Source: Variovorax paradoxus
GTDB taxonomy: Bacteria > Pseudomonadota > Gammaproteobacteria > Burkholderiales > Burkholderiaceae_C
DNA length: 64,000 nucleotides
Direction: 5' to 3'
Assembly: GCF_018614875.1 (NCBI RefSeq)
Contig: NZ_JAGGNW010000020.1
Coordinates: 62,001 to 126,000, forward strand
The notes under the pieces were generated by a model. That model did no database searches. It was not told the origin of the DNA and saw only the letters and a list, made by a program, of their open reading frames with translations. Below, piece after piece: positions 1 to 8,472 of this stretch. The position numbers were made by a program, and so were the translations under genes. Every line of letters starts with the position of its first letter. The stretch's first letter is position 1.

Positions 1-360
1 GAAGGTTTCCGCCACGACGAGTGCTATTGCTTGATGATAGTGATCGATCTCAGGGCCACCCAGAGGCTTCGCCGCGTAGAAACCGGAAGCCTTGGTTGGC
101 CCCGCATTGTCGGCAGTGACGATGGCGAGGACGCCAGTAGACGCTTTTGCTTCGCTGATGTCGATCGTCACAACGCGGCCCTTCGAGATGCCGGCACCCA
201 CGACATAGCCATAAGCAGCATTCGGCGCGACAGCATGGTTCTCGTAGGAATACACCGCGGTACCGGTTGTCTTCAGCCTTCCCTCGATTCGGGGGTGCGG
301 CTTTCCGATAACCATCTCTTGGTCGATCGGATTGGTGCCAGCGGGAGTGTCGAATTTCAT
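1..360 (-). CDS. paoC: Molybdopterin-binding subunit of PaoABC-type aldehyde oxidoreductase, 5' part only
   Basis: This is the N-terminal 120 residues of a xanthine dehydrogenase/aldehyde oxidase large subunit; the gene runs off the left edge of the window. The start ATG is at 360, four bases after the stop of the FAD subunit. The visible part has the family opening with IGKPHPRIEGRLKTTGTAVY, where substrate-binding large subunits begin. In E. coli, PaoC holds the molybdenum cofactor and oxidises aromatic aldehydes in the periplasm. The assignment rests mainly on gene order (2Fe-2S, FAD, Mo subunits), because the catalytic part is outside the window. Confidence 0.85.
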   Translation of the reverse strand, partial: MKFDTPAGTNPIDQEMVIGKPHPRIEGRLKTTGTAVYSYENHAVAPNAAYGYVVGAGISKGRVVTIDISEAKASTGVLAIVTADNAGPTKASGFYAAKPLGGPEIDHYHQAIALVVAETF

Positions 361-364
361 GATT

Positions 365-1318
365 TCATCCCTTTGCTTGAGCCAACACCGCACCGATGGC
401 GCGCTCGGTCAGCACGAGCTTGAAAGCGTTCTCGGTTGTCGGCTTCGCGCCGGCCAGCAGTGCCTCGGCCGCAGTCTTGGTGCCGCTACCCAACGCGGCA
501 TCTGCCGCAGCCACGCGCCAAGGCTTGTGCGCTAAACCTCCTGCCGCCAGCCTTCCCGTTCCGTCACGCTGCAGCACGACAGCGACTGAAACCAATGCGA
601 ACGCATAAGACGCACGGTCTCTTATCTTTTTGTAGATGTGGGTGCCGCCAAGGGGGCGAGGGACTGTCACCGCGGTAATGAATTCGGCGGGCGTGAGCGC
701 CGTTTCAACATGTGGCGTGTTCCCCGGGAGACGGTAGAAGTCCGCGATTGGAATCGTGCGCGTCCGGCCATCAGGTCGCACCGTTTCAATCTCAGCATCC
801 AGTACGCGCATGGCCACCGCCATGTCACTGGGATGGGTGGCGATGCACATATCGCTTCCACCCAGCACGGCAAGCGAGCGACTGAATCCTTTGATGGCCG
901 AACATCCGCTGCCAGGCGTGCGCTTGTTGCACGGAAGATTCACGTCGTAGAAATAGGCGCAGCGGGTGCGCTGGAGCAGGTTGCCAGCAGTCGTCGCACG
1001 GTTGCGCAGTTGACCCGAGGCCCCGGCGAGCAGCGCACGAGAGAGCACGCCATAGTCGCGGCGCACGCGTTCATCGGCCGCGAGGTCGGTGTTTCGAACC
1101 AGGGCACCGATACGAAGGCCCCCTGCAGCAGTGGGTTCGATCTTGTCCAGCGACAAACCGTTGACATCGATCAGATGCGCCGGGGTTTCGATCTGCAGCT
1201 TCATCAGATCCAGCAGGTTGGTTCCACCGGCAATGAATCGACTGGTCGCGGGTGCTTTGGCGGCAAGCGCCGCAGCTTCGGCTGGGCTTCTCGCGCGTTC
1301 GTAGCTGAACGGCTTCAT
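365..1318 (-). CDS. paoB: FAD-binding subunit of PaoABC-type aldehyde oxidoreductase with extra [4Fe-4S] cysteines
   Basis: This 317-residue protein is the FAD subunit (CoxM/XdhB family) that passes electrons from the Mo and Fe-S centres to FAD. FAD-site motifs are FIAGGTNLLDLMK near residues 28-40 and NRATTAGNLLQ near 106-116. Cysteines at 120, 130, 139 and 158 match the extra [4Fe-4S] insertion typical of E. coli PaoB (YagS) and absent from most CoxM proteins. The start at 1318 overlaps the stop of the 2Fe-2S gene as ATGA, which argues for translational coupling and against the longer frame running upstream. It is the second gene of a paoABC operon. Confidence 0.92.
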   Translation of the reverse strand: MKPFSYERARSPAEAAALAAKAPATSRFIAGGTNLLDLMKLQIETPAHLIDVNGLSLDKIEPTAAGGLRIGALVRNTDLAADERVRRDYGVLSRALLAGASGQLRNRATTAGNLLQRTRCAYFYDVNLPCNKRTPGSGCSAIKGFSRSLAVLGGSDMCIATHPSDMAVAMRVLDAEIETVRPDGRTRTIPIADFYRLPGNTPHVETALTPAEFITAVTVPRPLGGTHIYKKIRDRASYAFALVSVAVVLQRDGTGRLAAGGLAHKPWRVAAADAALGSGTKTAAEALLAGAKPTTENAFKLVLTERAIGAVLAQAKG

Positions 1319-1953
1319 ACGGCCACTCCAGCAACTTCCGAAACGGCCGCCACGATGTTGGCGTACGCACCGCAGCGGCAAATGTTGCCGCTCATCCGCT
1401 CGCGGAGTTCCTCCGCACTGAACATCGGCTTGGCGGTCAGATCGCCGGTCACATGACTGGGGATGCCTTGTTTGAGCTCGTCAAGCACCGCAACTGCCGA
1501 GCAGATTTGTCCCGGCGTGCAGTAGCCACATTGAAAACCATCGTGCTTCACGAAGGACGTTTGCATGGGATGCATCGCGTCGGGTGTACCGAGACCCTCC
1601 ACGGTGGTCACCGTCGAACCCTCGTGCATCACGGCCAGCGTCAGACACGAATTGAGCCTGCGCCCGTCGACGATCACGGTGCAGGCACCGCACTGTCCGT
1701 GGTCGCACCCCTTTTTTGTACCGGTGAGGTGAAGATGCTCCCGAAGCGCATCGAGTAACGTCGTGCGCGGGTCCAGTTCGAGACGCCGTGCCTTGCCGTT
1801 CACCCGCAAGCTCACGCCGTACGAATGCTCAATTTTGGGGCTCACAGGACCAGCCTTCTCTAGGGCGGCTTCCGTATGGGGAACGACGGCTATTCCCGCG
1901 CCATAGACGAAGAGATCTCGCCGGTTTATCTTTAGGTTTTGGTTGTTTTCCAT
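1315..1953 (-). CDS. paoA: [2Fe-2S] subunit of PaoABC-type aldehyde oxidoreductase, Tat-exported
   Basis: This 212-residue iron-sulphur subunit has two clusters: a plant-type [2Fe-2S] site (Cys83, 88, 91, 103) and a second one with Cys142, 145, 192 and 194, as in PaoA/YagT. The N-terminus has twin arginines (RRDLFVYG, residues 11-18) followed by a hydrophobic stretch, a Tat signal that would carry the folded heterotrimer to the periplasm. The start at 1953 is preferred over in-frame ATGs at 1968 and 1986 because AAGGA lies just upstream. It opens the operon. A predicted promoter and operator lie at 2081-2147, giving a leader of about 120 nt with a hexanucleotide repeat. Confidence 0.92.
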   Translation of the reverse strand: MENNQNLKINRRDLFVYGAGIAVVPHTEAALEKAGPVSPKIEHSYGVSLRVNGKARRLELDPRTTLLDALREHLHLTGTKKGCDHGQCGACTVIVDGRRLNSCLTLAVMHEGSTVTTVEGLGTPDAMHPMQTSFVKHDGFQCGYCTPGQICSAVAVLDELKQGIPSHVTGDLTAKPMFSAEELRERMSGNICRCGAYANIVAAVSEVAGVAV

Positions 1954-2029
1954 TTGACTTTCCTTCATGGGGTGCAGTCCTCGCACTCCCGCAACTGACA
2001 GGAGGACTTGGTCGTCACAGCGCAGTCTC

Positions 2030-2059
2030 GCAGATGCAGATGCAGATGCAGATGCGGAT
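2030..2059. repeat. GCAGAT hexanucleotide tandem repeat in the paoA leader
   Basis: Five consecutive GCAGAT units, the last with one mismatch (GCGGAT). It lies between the predicted promoter and the paoA start, so it would be transcribed in the 5' leader. The repeat is not part of any supported gene. Confidence 0.8.
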
Positions 2060-2080
2060 GGTCAGAACCGGCCTGCCGAA

Positions 2081-2147
2081 ATTCTAGGAATCGCGAGCAG
2101 GCGCGCGTACCGTCAGGCGGCAAGGTCCATGGCGCCAAACGCAAAGG
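2081..2147 (-). promoter_or_regulatory. Predicted promoter/operator for paoABC (shared 29-bp element)
   Basis: GGCAAGG-N14-CGCAAAGG occupies 2119-2147 and a TAGAAT -10-like hexamer lies at 2086-2081 on the minus strand. The same spacing recurs upstream of many operons in this window. The predicted transcription start is near 2074. Confidence 0.6.
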
Positions 2148-2159
2148 TCGTCAGCGGGC

Positions 2160-2460
2160 GCCCTATGCGCTCAGGCCGCCCGCGCTCCATCCTTGCGCTC
2201 GAAAGGCTGGATGAAGGCTGCCTTCGGAGGGGCGACCGGCGCGGATACACCATGAACAGAGAGGTACGTTGTCGGAAAGCCGAACCTCGCTCTCGGCACG
2301 ATGCGGAGGTCGCCGCATCCGCAAGCCCGATGACCGGTCAGTGGGGCAATACGGCCAAACCCAGGCCCGCCAGGGTGCTGGTGAGAAGCACGCCGCCTCT
2401 ATCCGCTCGAAGGTTGCCCGACACGGCACGGACCTTGGAGAGCACGATCGTGAAAACTTG
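2160..2460 (-). pseudogene. Decayed C-terminal fragment of a LysR-family regulator
   Basis: Reading the minus strand from about 2440 gives SGNLRADRGGVLLTSTLAGL, GLAVLP, then a stop. Further on, after drift, it gives LFMVYPRRSP. These match, in order, the effector-domain C-terminus of the intact LysR gene at 31728-32705 (SGNLRADTGGVLLTST, GLGLAVLPEW, LFLVYPHRSP). The fragment has an in-frame stop and no DNA-binding half, so it is non-functional. It overlaps the predicted paoA operator. It may come from the same ancestral gene as the N-terminal fragment at 10838-10966. Confidence 0.75.
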
Positions 2461-2466
2461 CACGCG

Positions 2467-3480
2467 TCAGTTGGCAAGCTTGAGGGCCTGGGACTTCACC
2501 AACTTTGTCCAGGTCTCTATTTCGCGGCGATTGTGCGCCGTGACGTCGGCTCCCACGAGGTCCAGCGGTTCCAGGGAGAAGCCTGCTAATGTGTCGAGCA
2601 TCGGCTTGGTGCGGTTAGCCCTCCCCACGATGTCACGTAGCGCAGAGACTGCCTCCGGCGGTGTGTTCTTCCCTACGTACATGGCGTACCAAACAGTGAG
2701 GTCGTACTCTGGCAATCCCTCTTCGCGCAGCGTGGGCAGATTGGGCAACGTTGCCATGCGGCTCGTTTGCGTGACCGCCACGCCGCGCATGCGCCCGGCT
2801 TGCCACTGCGCACGCGCTTGATCATCAGGCAAGAATACAACATCTGCCTCACCACCGGCGACCCCCATAAGCGCGGCAGCAGCAGTCTTGTACGGCACGT
2901 TCAACATCTTGACGGCGGCAGTGGCCTGCAGCAGATCGCAGGCCATTCGCGTCGTGGTTGACGAACTGGCACAGGTGTACTTTCCGGGACTCGCTCGCGC
3001 TGCGGCAACGAACTCCCGGCCGGTGCGGAATTGGGTACTCACGCCGAGATTCATCACGAGGCCGCTCTTGCCAATGGCGTTCAACGGCACCATGTCCTTC
3101 AGCGGGTCGTAAGGCAAGTTGGGAATCATTACGACGTTCAGGGTCTGTGACGAACTGCTTGTCAGAAGCAAAGTGTAGCCGTCCGCTGGCGCCGCCAGGA
3201 AGGACTGGATGCCGATGACCATTTCCGCGCCCGGCTTGTTTTCCACGATGACGTTGAGCCCGGAAACGTCGCTCATAGCCTTGGCCAGTGCCCTCCCCAG
3301 CAGGTCCCCGCTGCTGCCTGCACCGGCCGGTACGACGATTCGCATCGGTCGCGCCTTGTCCGGGAAGCCCTGCGTATGCGCCGCGTCGACAAAGAAAAGC
3401 GTGGTCACGAACAGCGCGCGCAACATGCATAGGCATCCACGAGCCAGAGTGCATTGGGTTGAAGTCATGATGAATTTCAT
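2467..3480 (-). CDS. Bug/TctC-family periplasmic solute receptor
   Basis: This 337-residue protein belongs to the Bug (Bordetella uptake gene, TctC) family, periplasmic receptors that bind small, often carboxylated, organic solutes. A basic, hydrophobic signal region covers about residues 1-36, followed by the first mature strand PMRIVVPAGAGSSGDLLGRA. APADGYTLLLTSSS and PTLREEGLPEYDL are also typical family blocks. An in-frame ATG at 3468 is an alternative start. No TctA/TctB membrane subunits are in the window, so it is an orphan receptor. A TAGCAT -10-like hexamer is at 3492-3487 with a dyad further upstream (3533-3549). Confidence 0.9.
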   Translation of the reverse strand: MKFIMTSTQCTLARGCLCMLRALFVTTLFFVDAAHTQGFPDKARPMRIVVPAGAGSSGDLLGRALAKAMSDVSGLNVIVENKPGAEMVIGIQSFLAAPADGYTLLLTSSSSQTLNVVMIPNLPYDPLKDMVPLNAIGKSGLVMNLGVSTQFRTGREFVAAARASPGKYTCASSSTTTRMACDLLQATAAVKMLNVPYKTAAAALMGVAGGEADVVFLPDDQARAQWQAGRMRGVAVTQTSRMATLPNLPTLREEGLPEYDLTVWYAMYVGKNTPPEAVSALRDIVGRANRTKPMLDTLAGFSLEPLDLVGADVTAHNRREIETWTKLVKSQALKLAN

Positions 3481-3532
3481 GTTGCGATGCTAGGCGCGAG
3501 TTGGACTCGCACAAGCCCCGCCAATCCAGACG

Positions 3533-3549
3533 TTCCGTGCAATGGAACA
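3533..3549 (-). promoter_or_regulatory. Dyad TTCCGTGCAATGGAACA upstream of a Bug gene
   Basis: This 17-bp imperfect palindrome lies about 41 bp upstream of a TAGCAT -10-like hexamer (3492-3487). A near-identical copy with one base changed lies at 6979-6995 upstream of the CapA-like gene. It may be an operator for a second regulator serving the left part of the region. Confidence 0.4.
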
Positions 3550-3599
3550 CCAGTTGTAGAAGCACGAGCCACGCCGCATGCCAAGCGTCTGGCGTGCGA

Positions 3600-4571
3600 C
3601 TACTGAGGCCGCAGTCCGGCCGCGCGCACGGCCTTTGTCATCTTGTCCATGTCCGAACGAATCAAGCCATTGACCTCATCCCCCGCCAGATGCAGCGGTT
3701 CCATGTACAAGCCATGGAGCGTGTCCAGCAACGCCTTCGAGCGCGTTGCCCTGCGCAGGATGTCCCGCATCGTCTCCACAATCACGGGCGGCGTGCCGGC
3801 GGGGAACGCAGCTGCATACCAGCCGGCAACTTCCGCATCAACCAGACCTTCCTCCTGGAAAGTCGGCACGTTCGGGAAATCCGCGCTGCGCTTGCTGCTC
3901 CCCCACAGCAAGGGCCGGACACGCCCCGACTTGTAGAACGTACCCATTCCGGCCGCATCTGCAACCATCATGTCGACCTCGCCTCCCGCCAAGGCGAGCG
4001 CAGCATTGGGATTAGCCTTGTAGGGCACATTGAGCACTTTGATACTGCTCGCCGCCGCGAACATTTCAGCCCCCAAGCGCGTAGCGCTCGTGCCCGTGGC
4101 GAACGTGTACTTGCCTGGGTTGGCTCGTGCTGCCGCAATAAACTCTTTTACCGTCTTGAAAGGAACGCTAGGACCTGCAAAGAGGTGCACAGATACTCTG
4201 GAAATGCTCGAAAGAGGGATGAAGTCTGCGATGGGGTCGTAAGCAAGACTGCTGATCAGTACCGGATTGATGATCCACTGGGAGCTGCTCGTTACTACCA
4301 TGGTGTAACCATCGGGTGGAGCGGCTTTCACTGCCGCCATCGCAATAGCACCTTCTGCGCCCAACTTGTTTTCGACGATCACTTTGACCCCGGCAACGGC
4401 GGTCATGGCCTTTCCTACGCTGCGGGCCAGCATATCTCCACTGCTCCCAGGACCGCTTGACGCGATGATTCGTATTGGTCGGGTCAAGTCGGGATAGGTG
4501 TTTGGTGACTGCGCCGACACTGTCACCGTAACGAAAGCCAGGCATATCGCTAGCAAGCGGACAGAGCGCAT
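3600..4571 (-). CDS. Bug/TctC-family periplasmic solute receptor
   Basis: This 323-residue orphan Bug receptor has a short cleavable signal ending near AQS (residues 20-22) and mature start RPIRIIASSGPGSSGDMLAR. The ligand-loop block PPDGYTMVVTSSSQW and the C-terminal PTFQEEGLVDAEV match the family. It resembles the neighbour at 2467-3480 (shared GPGSSGD/GAGSSGD start and FIAAARANPGKYT/FVAAARASPGKYT), so the two probably arose by duplication. It lies 55 bp downstream of the oxidoreductase gene at 4627-5607 with no promoter visible in the gap, suggesting co-transcription. Confidence 0.9.
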   Translation of the reverse strand: MRSVRLLAICLAFVTVTVSAQSPNTYPDLTRPIRIIASSGPGSSGDMLARSVGKAMTAVAGVKVIVENKLGAEGAIAMAAVKAAPPDGYTMVVTSSSQWIINPVLISSLAYDPIADFIPLSSISRVSVHLFAGPSVPFKTVKEFIAAARANPGKYTFATGTSATRLGAEMFAAASSIKVLNVPYKANPNAALALAGGEVDMMVADAAGMGTFYKSGRVRPLLWGSSKRSADFPNVPTFQEEGLVDAEVAGWYAAAFPAGTPPVIVETMRDILRRATRSKALLDTLHGLYMEPLHLAGDEVNGLIRSDMDKMTKAVRAAGLRPQ

Positions 4572-4626
4572 GAGAGACTCCGGGTCGTGTGGATTGGGGA
4601 GTTGGTGAGCGTCAGCGGTTCGTAGC

Positions 4627-5607
4627 TCACGGAATGCGCACGATGACTTTTCCTAGCTGCTGATTGCTTTCAACGTATTCCTTGGCGCGCACCAGGTCCT
4701 CGAACGAGAACACCTTATCGATCACGGGTTGAATTGCGCCGGACGCCAATGCGGGGAACGCATCGCGCATAAAGCCCACGTGTGCCATCGCGCGTTGCTC
4801 GGGCTTCAGCGGCGCGTTGGAAATGCCGGTGATCCGTAGCCGGCGACCGTGCACCGCTTCGAGGTCGCATTCCGCACGGAGTTCGCCATCAACGTAGCCG
4901 ATCATCACCACCCGGCCGAAATCCGCGGCGACTCGCACACAACCGGGGAATGCCGTACCCCCTACCAAATTCAGTGCCACATTCACGCCCCTGCCCTGCG
5001 TGATTCGCAGCACATCTTCTGAAAAGGCGCTGCCACGCGCTTCGATGACCTCGTCGGCGCCCAAGACCGAGAGCACAGACAATTTGCGGGCAGATGTCGA
5101 GGTGGCGATCACCCGCGCGCCCATGTGCTTGGCGAGCTGCAAGGCAGCTACGCCCACGCCGGATGACGCGCCGCACAGCAGCACCCAGTCGCCAGGCGAG
5201 GCCTCTCCGTACTGAATAAGCCCTTCCCACGCAGTGACGAAAGCTCCAGGAATGGCTGCGCCTTGCTCGAAACCCATGCCTTCGGGCATGAGCGCAGCCA
5301 GCGCTGGGTCCACCGCGGCAAATTCCGCGAAGCAGCCATGCGCCCGGAACAGCACGCGATCGCCGGCTGCAAAGCCAGACCTTCCTGGATCGATCACTTC
5401 ACCTGCGCCGTCCGCACCAGCCGGCCGCGGTTGGTCTGCGCTATGCCGCGCGATGCGCGCCATGATGTCTCCGCGGTTCAATGACGCAGCGCGCATGCGC
5501 ACCAGCATCTTGTTGCCTTCGATGTTCGGCATGGGCTCTTCCCGACGCTCGAGGACCGTGTCGGCTTCGTGTTTGCGAATCCAGAAAGAAATCATTTGCT
5601 TGCCCAT
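4627..5607 (-). CDS. Zinc-independent MDR-family NAD(P)H:quinone oxidoreductase-like enzyme
   Basis: This 326-residue medium-chain dehydrogenase/reductase resembles Qor-type quinone reductases: a GroES-like N-terminal half (AASLNRGD near residue 41, then DGAGEVIDPG) and a Rossmann domain with LLCGASSGVGVAALQLAKHMGARVI near 150. No cysteine/histidine set for catalytic or structural zinc is visible. It probably reduces a quinone or an enone with NADPH in the cytoplasm. Two starts are possible (5607, or the ATG at 5595), and neither has a strong ribosome-binding site. It appears to belong to an operon running from the CapA-like gene to the Bug genes. Confidence 0.88.
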   Translation of the reverse strand: MGKQMISFWIRKHEADTVLERREEPMPNIEGNKMLVRMRAASLNRGDIMARIARHSADQPRPAGADGAGEVIDPGRSGFAAGDRVLFRAHGCFAEFAAVDPALAALMPEGMGFEQGAAIPGAFVTAWEGLIQYGEASPGDWVLLCGASSGVGVAALQLAKHMGARVIATSTSARKLSVLSVLGADEVIEARGSAFSEDVLRITQGRGVNVALNLVGGTAFPGCVRVAADFGRVVMIGYVDGELRAECDLEAVHGRRLRITGISNAPLKPEQRAMAHVGFMRDAFPALASGAIQPVIDKVFSFEDLVRAKEYVESNQQLGKVIVRIP

Positions 5608-5754
5608 GTGTTATTCAACGTGAAGGCCCGGGACTGGGGAAGAGCGGCGAGCTCCATTCGCCGCACTCAGTTGGAGGCGCCGGAAGCCCCATAACCTGCC
5701 GAGAAGCAAGTGCTATCCAGGCATCTGCCTCATCCGACCACCGTCAGATACTGC

Positions 5755-6858
5755 CTATCGGTTGTCCAGTCTCAACTCGGCCGAATCGCCGGAGATGGAA
5801 AGCTGTGTGCCGTATTTGGCGGAAAGTTGGGCGAAACGTTCCAGGAGATACTGCGCCTGCTTCCCGGTCGCCGGCTTGGGAAGGCCGCGCGTGCGGTGAT
5901 ATTCGTTCACGTCAAACTGGTCGTGGGGATTGGGCAGGCCTTTGCCAACCTTGTTCATCGCGATAGGCTGGAAGCGAACAGCTTTGAGCTTGGAGCCCTC
6001 GAAATCAACGTAGGCGACGACGCTTTCCCACAGGATCGGCTCCTCCAAGTGGATCGACTCCGGGGGTACCTGGAAGATAAAGTTGCCAAGACTGTAGAAG
6101 ATGGGCTTGTTCTTGTAGACCTCCACGGCTTGCAAGATGGGCGGCCCGTGCATGGTCACGACATCCGCACCAGCATCGACAAGCTGGCGGGCCCACGGTT
6201 CCAGCCAAGGTGCTGGCGAGAGGCGCGCCGGCAGCTCCGATAAGAGGAGCTGCTTAAAGTCATTGGGCAGCTCAACCCCCGGATAGTGATGATTGTGTTG
6301 AGTGACGATGACGATGTCTGCCGCCTTCCTGGCTTGGCGAACGCTTTCCAGTATCCGTTCGCTGTCTGCAGGGTCAGGCGTTGCTCCGACGACCTTCAGC
6401 TCGTTCACTCCTGGCTGCGCGTCTGTGGCGCGACCATCGTGGATCAAACCGGAGGCGAATGCGACCATCGCGACTGATCCCTTTGCCATCTCGACCACAG
6501 TGGTCTTGCTGGCGGCATTGATGTTGCGGCCCGTTCCCCCATGGGCAATGCCGAGCCGCTCGGCAGCTTCCAGCGTTGAGACGATGCCATCAACGCCAAT
6601 ATCAAATGAATGATTGTTGGCAAGCGACAGGAAGTTGAATCCGAATGCCTGGAGGGCCTCGAGCGAGCTTGATGGCGCGGCGAACCGGCCATCGCGAATA
6701 GTCTTGCCTTTGCGAGGGTCGAAGACGGCGGCTTCGTAGTTCGTGAAGGCGACTTCGCCCTTGATCAACGACTGGATGGTGGGCACTGCCTCGGCGGCAT
6801 CCACTCGCGTGTCGCCGCGGATCATGGATTGCCCAGTCAGGGTTAGGGTGATCGTCAT
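5755..6858 (-). CDS. CapA/YwtB-family metallophosphatase-like protein
   Basis: This 367-residue protein matches the CapA (PGA_cap) family, a calcineurin-like fold first named from poly-gamma-glutamate capsule genes. Markers are LSLANNHSFDIGVDGI (about residues 96-111), a NNHSxDxG signature, followed by HGGTG, VIVTQHNHHYPG and VVTMHGPPILQ. No signal peptide is visible, and the opening metal motif is altered to LTGQSMIRGD. In this setting it is more likely a catabolic hydrolase or amide-handling enzyme than a capsule protein, but that is inference. GAGAGG precedes the start at 6858. Confidence 0.82.
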   Translation of the reverse strand: MTITLTLTGQSMIRGDTRVDAAEAVPTIQSLIKGEVAFTNYEAAVFDPRKGKTIRDGRFAAPSSSLEALQAFGFNFLSLANNHSFDIGVDGIVSTLEAAERLGIAHGGTGRNINAASKTTVVEMAKGSVAMVAFASGLIHDGRATDAQPGVNELKVVGATPDPADSERILESVRQARKAADIVIVTQHNHHYPGVELPNDFKQLLLSELPARLSPAPWLEPWARQLVDAGADVVTMHGPPILQAVEVYKNKPIFYSLGNFIFQVPPESIHLEEPILWESVVAYVDFEGSKLKAVRFQPIAMNKVGKGLPNPHDQFDVNEYHRTRGLPKPATGKQAQYLLERFAQLSAKYGTQLSISGDSAELRLDNR

Positions 6859-6978
6859 GCAAACCTCTCAATTCGATATTGTTGCAACGCTGCGCACTGC
6901 GCGAATGCGCAGGTGTTCGGTAGAACGGGGCTGAGTATTTATGGCCGGCGCGATGCGTAGACGGCCGCCGGGATATCC

Positions 6979-6995
6979 TTCCGTGCAGTGGAACA
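6979..6995 (-). promoter_or_regulatory. Dyad TTCCGTGCAGTGGAACA upstream of the CapA-like gene
   Basis: Second copy of the dyad at 3533-3549, differing at one central base. A TAAATA -10-like hexamer lies at 6941-6936 on the minus strand, 38 bp away. A CTGCGC/GCGCAG inverted repeat with a GAAT loop lies nearby at 6893-6908. Confidence 0.4.
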
Positions 6996-7040
6996 ACGGC
7001 CGACTCGACTCAGGCACTTCGTGTAACCACCGGACGCCGG

Positions 7041-8435
7041 TTACGACAGGATTCGCGCGATTTCTCCAACGTCTTCCAACTCTTCCAGATGGTCGACCAT
7101 GTGGATCACGGCGTCGATGTCGCCCTCGGAAAGTGGCTTCGCCGAATACGCAGCGCAGTCCCTGAATTTTTCGATGTGATGTTCCCTGGTCATGGGATTG
7201 GATCCGTAGCCGAGGGCAACATCCACGCGGCCGATGAAGCGCTGCCCCTGCGTCGTCCTGATTTCGACCACCCCCGGAGGTACTCCCGTCCAGCCGCGGC
7301 CTGCCGGAGACAGGCTGGCATCGAACTGGGGCCTGACCTTGCGCGCTAGGCGCAGGACATCGGCGTCCTGGATCCCCGTCGGCGTGAAGTCGCCGATCTT
7401 CACTTTTCCTCGCAGGGCGGCGACTGCCACGCTGAAAGGGATGCTCCACTTGGCGTCCATCGGGGTTTGCGGGTTCTGGCGCTCCGCCAGTGGCTCGCAC
7501 AGAAGTTGCCCCATGTCAGCGACGGTGACCACGATTTCGTCGATCTCGCCCGGCTGGATCCGGTGCTCGCGAACCAGGTTCAAAGTGGCTTCGATGTAAG
7601 GCTTGTTGATGCCGGAGCAGGGCCAAGGCTTGAAGCCCGAGTCGGCGATGAAGAATCGCTTCCCCAAGTCGTCTACGAGGTAGTGGCGGTCATACTCGCC
7701 GCCGAGGTACGACTGGAAGAGTGCCGCCTTGCCTTCCAGACTGTTCTTGCTGCCGCTGATCCCACGCTGCGCCATCAGCGCTGAAAGGACGCCGGCCTGC
7801 GACGTGAAGGCCGGCCAGATGCCGCGAATCACGGAACCCGTCCCCTTGATCGGTTCGTAGCTGCCGGATGCCTGCATCAGCGCGATGCCAAATGCATCGA
7901 TGAGCTGCTCCTCGTTCAACCGCAGAAGCTTGCCGCACACCGCAGTGGCCGCGAAGCCGCCGTAGATCTGGCCCGGCAGCCACCTGAAGGAGCCCTGCCC
8001 CTTACGGCCCGCGTAGCCCAGCCTGAGCAAGAGGTCCGCGCCCATGCAGATGGCAGTCAGGAATTCCTTGCCCTGCACCTTGCCTATGCGTTCCGCCATG
8101 GCAAGACCTGCGGGGACCGTGGCTACTCCGGGATGCACGGCGGAGGCGTCGTCGATATCGTCAAAGTCCAACGCGTGGCTCATGGCGCCGTTGGCGAAAG
8201 CCGCCATTGCGGCCGGCACGAGGCCCTTCAGCCCGAGGATCGAGCTCTCCGGCTTGCCGCCGCTCTCCTTGACCAAGTCCACCAGATCCTTGCAGCCGGC
8301 TCCGATGGTGCTGCCGGCGAGCGTGACGCCGAGCGTATCCAGGATGCTGCTCTTGGTCATCTGGATTGCTTCGGCCGAGATCTGTTCGTACCGGATATTT
8401 GCCAAGGTTTTGCTGATGTCGAAAATTGCGTCCAT
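7041..8435 (-). CDS. MmgE/PrpD-family protein (2-methylcitrate dehydratase-like)
   Basis: This 464-residue cytoplasmic protein has the MmgE/PrpD fold, which includes 2-methylcitrate dehydratase, cis-aconitate decarboxylase and iminodisuccinate epimerase. Family blocks include ILDTLGVTLAGS (residues 32-43), GAMSHALDFDDIDDA, HPGVATVPAGLA, and GSVIRGIWPAFTSQAG. Length is normal. It lies 37 bp downstream of a Bug receptor gene (8473-9432) and is probably co-transcribed with it, suggesting it acts on the di- or tricarboxylate that receptor binds. GAGG precedes the ATG at 8435. The exact reaction is not predictable. Confidence 0.9.
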   Translation of the reverse strand: MDAIFDISKTLANIRYEQISAEAIQMTKSSILDTLGVTLAGSTIGAGCKDLVDLVKESGGKPESSILGLKGLVPAAMAAFANGAMSHALDFDDIDDASAVHPGVATVPAGLAMAERIGKVQGKEFLTAICMGADLLLRLGYAGRKGQGSFRWLPGQIYGGFAATAVCGKLLRLNEEQLIDAFGIALMQASGSYEPIKGTGSVIRGIWPAFTSQAGVLSALMAQRGISGSKNSLEGKAALFQSYLGGEYDRHYLVDDLGKRFFIADSGFKPWPCSGINKPYIEATLNLVREHRIQPGEIDEIVVTVADMGQLLCEPLAERQNPQTPMDAKWSIPFSVAVAALRGKVKIGDFTPTGIQDADVLRLARKVRPQFDASLSPAGRGWTGVPPGVVEIRTTQGQRFIGRVDVALGYGSNPMTREHHIEKFRDCAAYSAKPLSEGDIDAVIHMVDHLEELEDVGEIARILS

Positions 8436-8472
8436 GTGGTCCTCGAGGTAGATGTGTGTGGGGGGGCAGGGT

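Noticed and set aside
1967..2821. Long plus-strand open frame opposite the LysR remnant and Bug gene
   Set aside because: No family resemblance, antisense to a convincing Bug gene, and a composition typical of chance frames in high-GC DNA.
3501..4460. 319-codon plus-strand open frame
   Set aside because: Antisense to the Bug receptor at 3600-4571 and without motifs.
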